A DNA stretch of 64,000 nucleotides from Anaerotruncus rubiinfantis (GCF_900078395.1 NZ_FKLA01000007.1:225924-289923); one strand, 5' to 3'; positions 55,273 to 63,764 are shown, counted from the stretch's first letter. Notes: generated from the letters alone by a model not told the origin. Made by a program: numbers and translations.

Positions 55273-55650
55273 TTGAACATCATCATCTCAAACGCATCCG
55301 CGCGGCCGCTTTATGAGCAGATTGAGGAGCAGATCAAAAATGAAATCCTCGCGGGAAATCTCACGCAGGGCGAGCCGTTGCCCTCGATCCGCTATCTCGC
55401 GCGAGAGCTCAAGGTGAGCATTATCACAACAAAGCGCGCCTACGACGATCTGGAGGCGGACGGCTTTCTCACCACCACACCGGGGAAAGGGACCTTTGTC
55501 TCGCTCGCAAACCTGGACCGGCTGCGCGAAGTGGCCATGAGCCAGATTGAAGCGAAGCTGTCCGAAGCGGTGGACGCCGCCAAATCGATCGGCCTGCGCC
55601 TGGAAGAGCTGCAGGAGATCACCGAAACACTATTCAGGGAGGAAACATAA
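55273..55650 (+). CDS. GntR-family regulator, YtrA subfamily
   Basis: 125 residues, short as in YtrA. Winged HTH: RPLYEQIEEQIKNEILAGNL then PLPSIRYLARELKVSIITTK and LEADGFLTTTPGKGTFV, with a short C-terminal dimerisation helix pair. Such regulators repress the ABC transporter genes that follow them. The start is TTG 55273 with GGAGGCGG in front. The ABC ATPase gene begins four bases after its stop. Confidence 0.9.
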   Translation: MNIIISNASARPLYEQIEEQIKNEILAGNLTQGEPLPSIRYLARELKVSIITTKRAYDDLEADGFLTTTPGKGTFVSLANLDRLREVAMSQIEAKLSEAVDAAKSIGLRLEELQEITETLFREET

Positions 55651-55653
55651 ACC

Positions 55654-56526
55654 ATGAATGTGATTGAAATCAGCGCTCTGCGCAAAACCTTTCCCAAAAG
55701 CCGCTTTACCCTCAGCCTGCCGGAATTCGCGGTGGAGGAAGGATATGTCACCGGCTTCATTGGGGAAAACGGCGCGGGCAAGACCACCACGCTCAAATTG
55801 ATCATGGATATGATCTACGCGGATGAAGGCGCCGTCACGGTATTTGGGCTCGACTCCCATCGGGATGGGAAAAAAATCCGGGAACAGATCAGTTATATTG
55901 GGGAACAGCCCGGTTATCTTGACCAGGCAAAGCTTAAAAACATCAAAAAGATGGTCGCTCCGTTTTACTCCGATTGGGAGGAATCCGCGTTTGAAAACTA
56001 TGCGAAACGGTTCTCGCTCGATTTGAATAAGAAGTATAAAGACCTTTCCAAAGGCAAACAGAAACAGTTTGCGCTGGCGGTTGCACTCAGCCATCATCCG
56101 CGTCTGCTCCTGATGGATGAACCCACCGCAAACCTCGACCCGCTGGTGCGGCAGGAGATTCTCGACATCCTTGCGGACGAGATGCAGCGGGAAGGCGTGA
56201 CTGTTTTCTTTTCCACCCATATCACCTCCGACCTCGACAAAATCGCGGACTATGTGCATTTTCTGCACGGCGGCAGGCTGATCCTTTCCCAGGACAAAGA
56301 CAGCCTGATTGAATCGCACCGGGTGGTGAAGGCCCGCATCGAACTGCTCACCCCGGAAATTGAGCGAAATATGATCGATGTGGAGCGGTCTGACTTTGGG
56401 TTCCGGGGGCTGTGCGACTGCCCGCGGAAAATCCATGAGCTGCTTGGGGACGAAGCCATTTATGAAAAACCCACGATCGAAGATATCTTTATCAATTACA
56501 CGAAAATGGAAAGGGGGAAGTCCTGA
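55654..56526 (+). CDS. ABC transporter ATP-binding protein (YtrB-like)
   Basis: 290 residues. Walker A GENGAGKTTTLKL (about residues 36-48), Q-loop region ISYIGEQPGYLDQ, a variant signature YKDLSKGKQKQFALAVAL (LSKGK for LSGGQ), Walker B LLLMDEPTANLDP and the switch His in VFFSTHITSDLDK. The C-terminal ~80 residues are an accessory domain. With the permease it forms a membrane exporter or stress-response transporter of unknown substrate, controlled by the YtrA-type repressor. Confidence 0.9.
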   Translation: MNVIEISALRKTFPKSRFTLSLPEFAVEEGYVTGFIGENGAGKTTTLKLIMDMIYADEGAVTVFGLDSHRDGKKIREQISYIGEQPGYLDQAKLKNIKKMVAPFYSDWEESAFENYAKRFSLDLNKKYKDLSKGKQKQFALAVALSHHPRLLLMDEPTANLDPLVRQEILDILADEMQREGVTVFFSTHITSDLDKIADYVHFLHGGRLILSQDKDSLIESHRVVKARIELLTPEIERNMIDVERSDFGFRGLCDCPRKIHELLGDEAIYEKPTIEDIFINYTKMERGKS

Positions 56527-57149
56527 TGGGAAATGTGCAAAAGCTTGTCAAAATGGACTTTCTCAAACTTTTGAGCCTTGGAAAGGTTTTGGTCCTGTAT
56601 CTGCTGTTCCTGCTGGTATTTGCGGCGGACATGCGGATGATCTCATTCGGCTATATGATCTTTCTGTACATGGGCGTGTACGGCCCAATGTCCTACGATG
56701 AGGCGAGCAAGGGCAATTACCTGCTGGGAACCCTGCCGGTCAGCCGCAAACAGGTCGTGCAGGCGAAATACCTCTATGCCCTGGCCGTCCTGCTGGCGGC
56801 GCATCTCCTGATCGGGCTCATCAACCTGGTGATCGGACTGTTCCCGGTTTCACAGAAGCTGGAAAGCGCCATGGGCGCGCTGCCGGTCCTGTTTCTGCTC
56901 GGCGCGGTCTTTGCCGCGGTTGTCCTGCCGCTGGTGCTTTATCTCGGCGTCATGAAGGCCCGCTGGTGGGTTATGGGACTTTATATGCTCGCTTTTATGG
57001 GCGGCGGCACCGTATTGGCCCTCTCAACCGGTTTCGGCGTGTCGGGTCCGCCGCGATCCGCGTCGCTCTATCTGGTTTCGGCAGGGCTGCTCATTGCTTC
57101 CTATTTCGTGGCTCTGCGGCTCTATTCCCGCCGCCAATTCACTGAATAA
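56526..57149 (+). CDS. ABC-2 type permease
   Basis: 207 residues, about six transmembrane helices (residues about 18-40, 42-54, 80-105, 117-142, 146-168, 177-198). MGNVQKLVKMDFLKLLSLGK and YMGVYGPMSYDEASKGNYLL resemble ABC-2 family permeases linked to YtrB-like ATPases. It starts at ATG 56526, overlapping the previous stop by one base (TGATG). A terminator follows closely. Confidence 0.82.
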   Translation: MGNVQKLVKMDFLKLLSLGKVLVLYLLFLLVFAADMRMISFGYMIFLYMGVYGPMSYDEASKGNYLLGTLPVSRKQVVQAKYLYALAVLLAAHLLIGLINLVIGLFPVSQKLESAMGALPVLFLLGAVFAAVVLPLVLYLGVMKARWWVMGLYMLAFMGGGTVLALSTGFGVSGPPRSASLYLVSAGLLIASYFVALRLYSRRQFTE

Positions 57150-57153
57150 ACAA

Positions 57154-57187
57154 AAAAACATCCCCCGGCCTTGGCCGGGGGATGTTT
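57154..57187. terminator. Bidirectional terminator between the ABC operon and the phosphoribosyltransferase gene
   Basis: Perfect 16-bp stem (AAAACATCCCCCGGCC and complement) with A and T runs on the outer sides. Confidence 0.85.
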
Positions 57188-57832
57188 TCAGTTTACACGC
57201 GAGATTCCGAAGCTGTTTGCCAGCCCGTCAATGGGCACCTTATCCCGGCAGGCCGGGCATTCGCTGTGGGAAAAGACCGCGAAATCGGGAAGGTCGGCGG
57301 CGGAAAACAGGTGCTGCACCGGGATACCGTCAATCTCGTCGATCGAGGAGAAAATAGCGGCTACGCCGATGATGTTGCCGCCGTAATATTTAGCGCATTC
57401 GACCAGCCTGCGGATGGTGCGGCCGGTGGTGACGGTGGTGATGAGCAGAAGCAGGTTGTGACCATTCACCTTTGGCTGGAGGTTATCACGGAAAATCATC
57501 TGGCCGTTCGGGTCGGATTCGGGTGTGACGATGTGGATATCCTTCATGCGGTTCATCGAGAGCATCTCATTTTTGGAGAGGCGCTGCGCAAGGAAGGCGG
57601 CAATCACCTCGCTGCCGTCCATGCAGAGGATGGTGTCGACCGGCCGGTCATAGACATAAATTTCCGCGAGCGCGATGCCCGCCTCACGGGCCATCATGTG
57701 ATCATGCTGCATGTTGGTGACGTCTATGTAGTAGTTGACGTGGCAATGACGCTTCACAAAATGCCCGGGGACCGCGCTGATTTCCAGCGCCGGGTTGTTG
57801 GTTGAACGCAGAATCACCGAAGAACCAGTCAT
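57188..57832 (-). CDS. Orotate phosphoribosyltransferase-like protein with degenerate PRPP motif
   Basis: 214 residues. The type I PRTase fold is suggested by LLLLITTVTTGRTIRRLVEC followed by GGNIIGVAAIFSSI, which aligns with the PRPP loop vvveDvvTTGgS. The two acidic residues before TTG are replaced (Ile-Thr). An N-terminal PVDTILCMDGSEVIAAFLA also fits OPRTases. It ends with a CPAC pair (SECPACRDKVPIDGLAN). It may bind a nucleotide without being a transferase. GGGAGG precedes ATG 57832. It is not linked to the pyr operon here. Confidence 0.65.
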   Translation of the reverse strand: MTGSSVILRSTNNPALEISAVPGHFVKRHCHVNYYIDVTNMQHDHMMAREAGIALAEIYVYDRPVDTILCMDGSEVIAAFLAQRLSKNEMLSMNRMKDIHIVTPESDPNGQMIFRDNLQPKVNGHNLLLLITTVTTGRTIRRLVECAKYYGGNIIGVAAIFSSIDEIDGIPVQHLFSAADLPDFAVFSHSECPACRDKVPIDGLANSFGISRVN

Positions 57833-57963
57833 AGCGAAAGCCTCCCATCTGTCGGTAAAATCATCCCGTGGTCATCTTCTTGTATTTGTATTATACCATA
57901 TCGCACAAATATTTTCAACAAATAGATCTGATTTTAAACATGATATATTGTTTATGCGGATGT

Positions 57964-59169
57964 TCATCGAACCGAAATTTTCTGCCGGTAGTCGCTCCCG
58001 CAGGGCTGTACGGTTGGGAGCCCAAGGGTATATAGATCGGCAGCGCTTGCTTCGAGTTTTGCGAACCGTTCGCAGTCCCCGCCCAGCGCCTCCAGCTTCG
58101 CAAGCGAATGGGATACCGGCAGCATGGCGGCTTTTGCCGCCGAGAGAATTTCCAGTCCGCGCTTGTTGAAGGAGAGCACCCGCAGATAGGGTACCGGCGT
58201 GCGCATCAGCTGCGCATCCACCCGCAGGTAGGCGTTCCAGATGAGCCGGCGGATGCGGGAAAGCGGGTAGCGCTTGGTCTTGACGAGCGAAAGCAGTTCA
58301 TCGAGCGAGACCGCGTTTTTTACCGCGTCGCGGAGCCGGTTGTCAAGTCCCTCGCCGGAGATGTCGGGCAGCGCTGCAAAGGCTTCGGGCTCCATCGCAC
58401 GAAGTGCGGAAAGAACAGCGGTGTTGAGGCTGTGGGAACCGAATGGCGCGAGCCCCGCAGCCGCAGCCGAACGATAGACCGCAAACGCCGCTTGAGGTAC
58501 GAATGGGGCGATCGCCTCGATCCCCTCGAGATCGAGCAGATTGCGCAGATGGGAAGCCGCGGCAATCCTGCCGCTTGGAGCCTGCGCGTCGTGCGCCGCC
58601 CCGGTGCGCATTACGGTAAACGGAGAGAGCTTCAGCCCCTGCATACCGATCTGCACGAGGTATTCGACCGCGAGCGTGTTGTTTGGGGATTCGAGCACGC
58701 CGGCCACTTCCGGGCCGTAAAGTGTCTCAACCGCTTTCTGGCGCGCGCGGGCGTAGGTGATGCCGTCAGCGAGCAGGTTTTTGGTATATTCGTCGCAGTA
58801 GGGTGAGGAAACCGCTTCGGCGGCCTTCACCAGCAGGTCGATGTCGCCGCATTCGCTTCCAAACGAAAGTACATCCACGCAGCCCAGCCCGCCAAGCACC
58901 TGAAGCGCCCCGCAGGCAAAACGTTCGGCGGTGGCCATCGCATAGGGGAGCGGCAGCTCGAGCACAAGGTCGGCGCCGCAGGCGGCGGCGGCGTTGGCGC
59001 GTACGTGCTTTGGCGCGCAGGCAGGCCCGCCGCGCTGGATGAAGTTCCCGCTCATCACAGCGACGATATGGGTTGCCCCGGCGGCGCGGGTGGCTTCGAT
59101 CTGGTGGGCGTGTCCGTTGTGAAACGGGTTGTATTCCGCAACAATTCCTGCAATAATCGCATCTTTCAT
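57964..59169 (-). CDS. tmcAL: tRNA(Met) cytidine acetate ligase
   Basis: 401 residues. The nucleotidyltransferase HxGH motif is in GIVAEYNPFHNGHAHQIEA, then VMSGNFIQRGGPA and ADLVLELPLPYAMATAERFA, and a C-terminal helical region. TmcAL forms acetyladenylate from acetate and ATP to make N4-acetylcytidine at the wobble position of elongator tRNA-Met. The start is ATG 59169 (MKDAIIAGIV). The next gene upstream, divergently transcribed, is ackA, which also uses acetate. Confidence 0.92.
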   Translation of the reverse strand: MKDAIIAGIVAEYNPFHNGHAHQIEATRAAGATHIVAVMSGNFIQRGGPACAPKHVRANAAAACGADLVLELPLPYAMATAERFACGALQVLGGLGCVDVLSFGSECGDIDLLVKAAEAVSSPYCDEYTKNLLADGITYARARQKAVETLYGPEVAGVLESPNNTLAVEYLVQIGMQGLKLSPFTVMRTGAAHDAQAPSGRIAAASHLRNLLDLEGIEAIAPFVPQAAFAVYRSAAAAGLAPFGSHSLNTAVLSALRAMEPEAFAALPDISGEGLDNRLRDAVKNAVSLDELLSLVKTKRYPLSRIRRLIWNAYLRVDAQLMRTPVPYLRVLSFNKRGLEILSAAKAAMLPVSHSLAKLEALGGDCERFAKLEASAADLYTLGLPTVQPCGSDYRQKISVR

Positions 59170-59210
59170 GAAAAACACCTGTCTAAATTGCATTTTTTTA
59201 CAACGCGCAC

Positions 59211-59239
59211 TTGAATTTTTGATTATAGTGTAATAATAT
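59211..59239 (+). promoter_or_regulatory. Candidate promoter of ackA
   Basis: TTGAAT (59211-59216), 17 bases, TAATAT (59234-59239), about 58 bases before the start codon, in an AT-rich divergent gap. Confidence 0.45.
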
Positions 59240-59297
59240 ATAAACGTATGTGAAGCTGTCAAGCATATTCAACAAAAGGTGAAGGAGCAAACAAAAA

Positions 59298-60500
59298 ATG
59301 AAGGTACTGGTTATCAACGCAGGCAGTTCGTCGCTCAAATATCAGCTCATCGATATGACCGATGAAAGCGTGCTTGCAAAAGGCAACTGCGAACGGATCG
59401 GCGCGGGCGGCCACATTGGCCACAAGACTGCGGACGGCCGCAAAATCGACCGGGATGTCGATTTCCCGACCCACAAGGAAGCGTTTCTCGAGCTGGTCAA
59501 AACCCTGACCGAAGGCGAAGGCAAGGTCATCGACACGGTGAAGGAGATTTCCGCGGTCGGACACCGCGTCCTGCACGGCAGCGAGAAATACAAAACTTCC
59601 ACCCTGATCACCGATCAGGTCATCGACGACATCTTCTCGTTCTCGGAGCTTGGCCCGCTGCACAACCCGCCGCAGGCCACCGCGATGAAGGCCTGCCAGG
59701 AAGTATTCGGCAAAGAGACTCCGATGGTCGCGATCTTCGACACCTCGTTCCATCAGACCATGCCGCCAAAGGCCTACATGTTCGGCGTCCCGTATGAATA
59801 TTATGAGAAATACAGCATTCGCCGTTATGGCTTCCACGGCACCAGCCACCGTTTCGTCAGCAAACGGTATTTTGAAGTTTCCGGCAGCCCGGTCAAGGGC
59901 AGCCGTATCATCACCTGTCATCTCGGCAATGGTTCTTCGCTTGCCGCGATCCAAGACGGGGCGGTTGTCGACACCTCGATGGGCTTCACCCCGCTTGACG
60001 GCTTCATCATGGGCACCAGAAGCGGCGGCATCGATCCGTCGGTTGTGACCTACCTGATGAACAAGGAGCACCTGACCCCGGATCAGATGTCCGACCTGAT
60101 GAATAAAAAATCCGGCTTCCTGGGCCTGTCCGGCATCTCGAGCGACATGCGCGACCTTTCCGACGCCGCGGATAAGGGCAACGAACGCGCGGTCCTCACG
60201 CTCGATATGTTCGCATATCAGATCAAGAAATTCATCGGTGGCTATATGGCTGCGATGAACGGCCTTGACGCGCTTGTATTCACCGGCGGTATCGGTGAAA
60301 ATTCCGCCCGTGCACGCTGGATGATCTGCCGCGAGATGGAAGCGCTCGGCATCAAGATCGATGATGAAAAAAATCCTGCATGCTCCGGCAAGGAAGCGGA
60401 AGTCAGCGCTCCGGACAGCAAGGTCAAGATCTGGGTGCTCCCGACCAATGAAGAACTGCTGATCGCGCGCGATACCAAAGAGCTTGTCGGCCTGAAATAA
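59298..60500 (+). CDS. ackA: Acetate kinase
   Basis: 400 residues, full length. Phosphate-binding ASKHA motifs: VLVINAGSSSLKYQLIDM at the start, VAIFDTSFHQTMP, RYGFHGTSHRFVSKR, CHLGNGSSLAAIQDG, and LVFTGGIGENSARARWM. It makes ATP from acetyl phosphate in fermentation, or acetyl phosphate in reverse. The ribosome binding site is AAGGAGC. pta is not beside it. A hairpin terminator follows. Confidence 0.97.
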   Translation: MKVLVINAGSSSLKYQLIDMTDESVLAKGNCERIGAGGHIGHKTADGRKIDRDVDFPTHKEAFLELVKTLTEGEGKVIDTVKEISAVGHRVLHGSEKYKTSTLITDQVIDDIFSFSELGPLHNPPQATAMKACQEVFGKETPMVAIFDTSFHQTMPPKAYMFGVPYEYYEKYSIRRYGFHGTSHRFVSKRYFEVSGSPVKGSRIITCHLGNGSSLAAIQDGAVVDTSMGFTPLDGFIMGTRSGGIDPSVVTYLMNKEHLTPDQMSDLMNKKSGFLGLSGISSDMRDLSDAADKGNERAVLTLDMFAYQIKKFIGGYMAAMNGLDALVFTGGIGENSARARWMICREMEALGIKIDDEKNPACSGKEAEVSAPDSKVKIWVLPTNEELLIARDTKELVGLK

Positions 60501-60520
60501 GCCGATTCAGATGAAAAGAC

Positions 60521-60551
60521 AGCCATTCGCTTACAGGCGGATGGCTTCTTT
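60521..60551 (+). terminator. Terminator after ackA
   Basis: A 10-bp stem (60521-60530 with 60537-60546, one G-U pair), followed by TCTTTC. Confidence 0.55.
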
Positions 60552-60578
60552 CAAATCACTTGCAAGGGGAGTTGCGGG

Positions 60579-61397
60579 ATGAAAGACAAAAATGGGCGGG
60601 AACTGAAAATTATCGATGCGCACGCGCATATTTTCCCGCAGAAGATCGCTGAAAAAGCGACCAAAAATATCGGCAATTTTTATGGCATTTCGATGAAGCA
60701 TACCGGCCTTTCGCATCTGCTCATCGAAAGCGGCGAGAAGATCGGCGTGAGCCGTTATCTGGTCTGTTCGACCGCGACCAAGCCGGAACAGGTCGAGATG
60801 ATCAACAATTTTGTCGCTGAAAAATGCCGGGTGCATCCGGAGTTTTTCGGCTTTGGTACCATGCACCCCGGCTATGGAAATATGGAGACAGAGATCGAAC
60901 GGGTCAAAGAGCTCGGCCTGCATGGGATCAAGCTGCATCCTGATTTTCAGGAATTCAACATCGATGACCCGGCCGCGCTTCCAATGTATGAAGCAATCGC
61001 AGCGTCGGGCCTGCCGATCCTGTTCCACACGGGCGATAAATTCCGCCCCTATTCGGCGCCGCACCGGCTTGCGGCGATTGCGCGGCAATTTCCAAAGCTC
61101 ACCTGCATTGCGGCGCACTTCGGCGGATACAATAACTGGAACGAAGCGGCCGGGTGTCTTTATGATTGCCCCAACGTATACTTTGATACGTCCAGCACGC
61201 TGTTCGCGCTCGACCCGGCGCGTGCCGTTGGCATGATCGATCACTTCGGCGACGACCGCTTTCTGTTCGGCACCGATTTCCCCATGTGGGATCATGTGCA
61301 GGAATTGGAAAGGTTTCTCAATCTGAATCTTTCCGATGAGCGCAGCGACAAGATTCTGTATCAGAATTTTGAAAAGCTTTTTAAAATTCAAATATAA
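60579..61397 (+). CDS. Amidohydrolase-family TIM-barrel metal hydrolase
   Basis: 272 residues, amidohydrolase_2-type. Metal-site motifs: IIDAHAHIFPQKIAE (HxH), GIKLHPDFQEFNIDD, PILFHTGDKFRP, CIAAHFGGYNNW and the final Asp in FLFGTDFPMWD. Substrate is unknown; related proteins include decarboxylases and lactonases. ATG 60579 follows AAGGGG. It has its own terminator and no clear operon partner. Confidence 0.82.
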   Translation: MKDKNGRELKIIDAHAHIFPQKIAEKATKNIGNFYGISMKHTGLSHLLIESGEKIGVSRYLVCSTATKPEQVEMINNFVAEKCRVHPEFFGFGTMHPGYGNMETEIERVKELGLHGIKLHPDFQEFNIDDPAALPMYEAIAASGLPILFHTGDKFRPYSAPHRLAAIARQFPKLTCIAAHFGGYNNWNEAAGCLYDCPNVYFDTSSTLFALDPARAVGMIDHFGDDRFLFGTDFPMWDHVQELERFLNLNLSDERSDKILYQNFEKLFKIQI

Positions 61398-61471
61398 TGT
61401 GCGCCTGTCCGGCGTTTTCTCCTTGTCCAGCAGTGCGCGATAGCGCAATCGCTGCCGAAGGGCAGCGATCC

Positions 61472-61507
61472 AAAAAGGCCAGCGGCGAAAGCCGCTGGCC
61501 TTTTATT
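61472..61507. terminator. Bidirectional terminator after the amidohydrolase gene
   Basis: Perfect stem AAAAGGCCAGCGGC with its complement, GAAA loop, T run. It overlaps the last codons of the convergent RHH gene. A second small hairpin (ATCGCTGCCGAAGGGCAGCGAT) lies just before. Confidence 0.85.
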
Positions 61508-61703
61508 TGATACGTTCCTTTTTATAAGGCCCGTCCACTTCAAACGGGATATTGTTCTTTGCCAGAAAATCCCCGATCGCTGTATCGAGCAGGCGGGACA
61601 GCGGAAGGCCGCTGTCGATGGAATAATTGTAAATTGCTTTATAAATCCCCTTGTCAACGGTAGTCGACAGGCGTTTCCGATATTTCAAATCATCCATTCC
61701 CAT
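61503..61703 (-). CDS. Ribbon-helix-helix protein
   Basis: 66 residues. YRKRLSTTVDKGIYKAIYNY then SIDSGLPLSRLLDTAIGDFL is the strand-helix-helix pattern of RHH DNA-binding proteins, with a Lys/Glu-rich tail. ATG 61703 has GAGGTGATATGA in front; ATG 61697 is also possible. It is divergent from a second small RHH-like gene at 61810, with a palindrome between. A regulator of that unit is likely. Confidence 0.75.
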   Translation of the reverse strand: MGMDDLKYRKRLSTTVDKGIYKAIYNYSIDSGLPLSRLLDTAIGDFLAKNNIPFEVDGPYKKERIK

Positions 61704-61742
61704 TCATATCACCTCACGTAACTATTATAAAAGATCATGAAC

Positions 61743-61787
61743 TTGATTAATACTTAGTTAAGTGATACAATGTATGCGTTACGTAAC
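61743..61787 (+). promoter_or_regulatory. Promoter of the small gene at 61810, with a palindrome downstream
   Basis: TTGATT (61743-61748), 17 bases, TACAAT (61766-61771). The perfect palindrome GTTACGTAAC (61778-61787) lies at the likely transcription start. A related ACGTAA site sits near 61713, before the divergent RHH gene. Confidence 0.6.
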
Positions 61788-61809
61788 ATACTATTAAGGA
61801 GGAATCAGC

Positions 61810-61986
61810 ATGAAAACCTACACCGTCGAACTCGACGACAACGATGCGGTCGTCTTTGAACGCGCAGTCGCGGACTATGACCTCACCACCGAGCAGTTCA
61901 TTTCTATGATGCTCAAGCTGAGCATCATGCAGGCACATCTGCTCAAGGGCCTGCCGGGCAGGCTTGATATTACGAAGGGCCTTTGA
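61810..61986 (+). CDS. Small RHH/RelB-like protein (58 residues)
   Basis: 58 residues: MKTYTVELDDNDAVVFERAV then ADYDLTTEQFISMMLKLSIM. A short strand followed by two helices resembles an RHH or RelB-like antitoxin fold, though this is not certain. AAGGAGG seven bases before ATG 61810 is the strongest ribosome binding site in the area, supporting a real gene despite its size. It overlaps the end of spoIIR (convergent) by 17 bases. No toxin gene is adjacent. Confidence 0.65.
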   Translation: MKTYTVELDDNDAVVFERAVADYDLTTEQFISMMLKLSIMQAHLLKGLPGRLDITKGL

Positions 61987-62593
61987 AAATCCCTTCGAAC
62001 AGCTCCACAATTGCCAGTTTCGGCTTGAACAGCGGCTCGTTGTTGAGCTCCAGGATTTCTCCCATCTCCGCTGATTCATCCAGAAACTCCCGGGTTTCTG
62101 CATTTGCGGCCGGCACGCAGATCGGCGGGTACATCACGCACCACCAGTTTTTGCCGTTTCCGCTTCCGATGGTCACGCGCACCGCATCGTAATTTCCCGC
62201 CGGCAGGAACAGCTGCTCATACTGCCGGGTCGTAAAATACATATTGCACAGTTCCACCCGAACCGGCGCATCCACCCCACAGGCCGCAAGTTCCGCCTCG
62301 GCGGCGGCTTTGATCTCATCGAGATGTGCTTTTGCAGTTTTTTTCGCATCCTGTTGACTGTGGGGTCCGGCGAATACATCGCCTACATCCGCCAGAATCC
62401 GGTCGCGCACCCGCAGCTTGACCGCCTGGTCGGCCTCCCGGTCGGAATCCGCCATAATATGTAAACGCACCACGTCCGAACGCACCAGCGTACATTCCTG
62501 TCCGAACACGGCGATATTCGCGAGCAGCACCGAAACCGCAACGCCAAGCAGCACCGCGAGATCGAGCTTGCTGATCAGAGCCATCCGCTTCAT
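61970..62593 (-). CDS. spoIIR: Stage II sporulation protein R
   Basis: 207 residues. An N-terminal hydrophobic helix (LDLAVLLGVAVSVLLANIAV) serves as signal. The family core has VVRLHIMADSDREADQAVKL, VRDRILADVG and the WWCVMYPPIC stretch. SpoIIR is secreted from the forespore and triggers SpoIIGA to process pro-sigma-E in the mother cell. Its GGAGG (minus strand, 62602-62606) lies in the right arm of a 15-bp hairpin that is also the terminator of metA. Its last codons overlap the small gene at 61810. Confidence 0.93.
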   Translation of the reverse strand: MKRMALISKLDLAVLLGVAVSVLLANIAVFGQECTLVRSDVVRLHIMADSDREADQAVKLRVRDRILADVGDVFAGPHSQQDAKKTAKAHLDEIKAAAEAELAACGVDAPVRVELCNMYFTTRQYEQLFLPAGNYDAVRVTIGSGNGKNWWCVMYPPICVPAANAETREFLDESAEMGEILELNNEPLFKPKLAIVELFEGIFKGPS

Positions 62594-62595
62594 AA

Positions 62596-62629
62596 AAAAA
62601 TCCTCCCAACTTTCGTTGAGAGGATTTTT
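62596..62629 (-). terminator. metA terminator hairpin containing the spoIIR Shine-Dalgarno
   Basis: A 15-bp stem with one mismatch (62596-62610 and 62615-62629), GAAA-type loop, followed on the minus strand by TTTTTTT and then the spoIIR ATG at 62593. The GGAGG of spoIIR is inside the stem, eight bases from its ATG. Confidence 0.8.
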
Positions 62630-62646
62630 GACTTGTTTTTTTGGTT

Positions 62647-63576
62647 TTAATCATCGCTGGGCGGGAGTTCTTCCAGATCATACGGCGTGACCTGGTAGAC
62701 GTAGTAGTTCAGCCAGTTGCAGAACAGCAGGTTCGCATGGCCGCGCCAGGTATAAGGAGGCGTTTTCGACGGGTCGTTGTCCGGGAAGTAATTTTCCGGA
62801 ATACCGATTGGTAAGCCTTTTTTGAGATCGCGGAAATATTCATTTGCCAGTGTATCCCGGTCATATTCCGAATGGCCAGTGATGAAAAACTGCCTGCCAT
62901 CCCGGCGGCCCACCATGTAAATTCCCGATTTATCGGAACTGGCAAGGATTTCAAGCTCCGGGATCTTTGCAATGTCCCGCCGCTTGACGGTGGTGTGCCG
63001 GGAATGGGGCACAAAGAAAAGTTCATCGAACCCGCGGGTGATCGGGTGGTTTTCAACCAGCAGCCGGTGCTGGAAGATCCCGAACATCTTCTCATCAAGC
63101 GGATATTTATGGACTCCATAGTGATAGTAAAGCCCCGCCTGCGCGCCCCAGCAGATGTGCAGGGTGGACCAGACGTTCGATTTGCTCCATTCCATAATGG
63201 TGCAGAGCTCTTCCCAGTAGTCGACCTCTTCAAAAGCCATCTGTTCGACCGGCGCGCCGGTGATGATCATCCCATCGAAGCGCTCATCCTTGATCTCGTC
63301 AAAAGTCTTATAGAATTTAAAGAGATGCTCGGACGGGGTATTTTTTGAGGTATGGGATTTGGTCTGCAAAAGTTCAATATCGACCTGGATCGGCGAGTTA
63401 CTCAAAAGACGGAGCAATTGTGTTTCGGTTTCGATCTTCTTGGGCATCAGGTTGAGGATCACAATGCGCAGCGGACGGATGTCCTGATGCAGAGCGCGAT
63501 ACTCGGTCATGACGAAGATATTCTCATTTTCGAGGATCTTTGAAGCGGGCAGGCTGTCAGGAATCTTAATCGGCAT
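62647..63576 (-). CDS. metA: Homoserine O-acetyltransferase (MetA type)
   Basis: 309 residues. It activates homoserine for methionine synthesis. The nucleophile is Cys142 in [15 protein letters not shown], with the catalytic His-Glu in [17 protein letters not shown]. Residue 111, in [15 protein letters not shown], is Glu; published work on MetA links Glu111 to acetyl-CoA and Gly111 to succinyl-CoA, so acetylation is predicted. AAAGGTGG precedes ATG 63576. It has its own promoter and ends in a hairpin shared with spoIIR. Confidence 0.94.
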   Translation of the reverse strand: MPIKIPDSLPASKILENENIFVMTEYRALHQDIRPLRIVILNLMPKKIETETQLLRLLSNSPIQVDIELLQTKSHTSKNTPSEHLFKFYKTFDEIKDERFDGMIITGAPVEQMAFEEVDYWEELCTIMEWSKSNVWSTLHICWGAQAGLYYHYGVHKYPLDEKMFGIFQHRLLVENHPITRGFDELFFVPHSRHTTVKRRDIAKIPELEILASSDKSGIYMVGRRDGRQFFITGHSEYDRDTLANEYFRDLKKGLPIGIPENYFPDNDPSKTPPYTWRGHANLLFCNWLNYYVYQVTPYDLEELPPSDD

Positions 63577-63612
63577 TGTGGTACCACCTTTAGTTAAAAT
63601 AGAGTAGTCACC

Positions 63613-63641
63613 ATTTTAACCTAAAACGCCGGGAAAATCAA
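63613..63641 (-). promoter_or_regulatory. Promoter of metA
   Basis: On the minus strand TTGATT (63636-63641), 17 bases, TAAAAT (63613-63618), leaving a leader of only about 30 bases before ATG 63576. Confidence 0.6.
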
Positions 63642-63735
63642 GGAATTCAGCGCCCTCGCGGGCATTCGTCGGGATTCATCAAAATTGGTGTCGCATTTTC
63701 GGTAAAGAGGTCAAGAAAAAAGTTTAAAAAAGGTG

Positions 63736-63764
63736 TTGACAAATTCTTTCAGCCGTGATATTAT
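63736..63764 (+). promoter_or_regulatory. Strong promoter, probably of an rRNA operon
   Basis: TTGACA (63736-63741), 17 bases, TATTAT (63759-63764), with an A/T-rich upstream tract (AAGAAAAAAGTTTAAAAAAGG) resembling an UP element. Confidence 0.75.

Noticed and set aside
63577..63600. GGTGGTACCAC before metA, similar to a T-box antiterminator core
   Set aside because: A promoter at 63613-63641 leaves a leader of about 30 bases, far too short for a T-box, and the GGTGG is the ribosome binding site itself.
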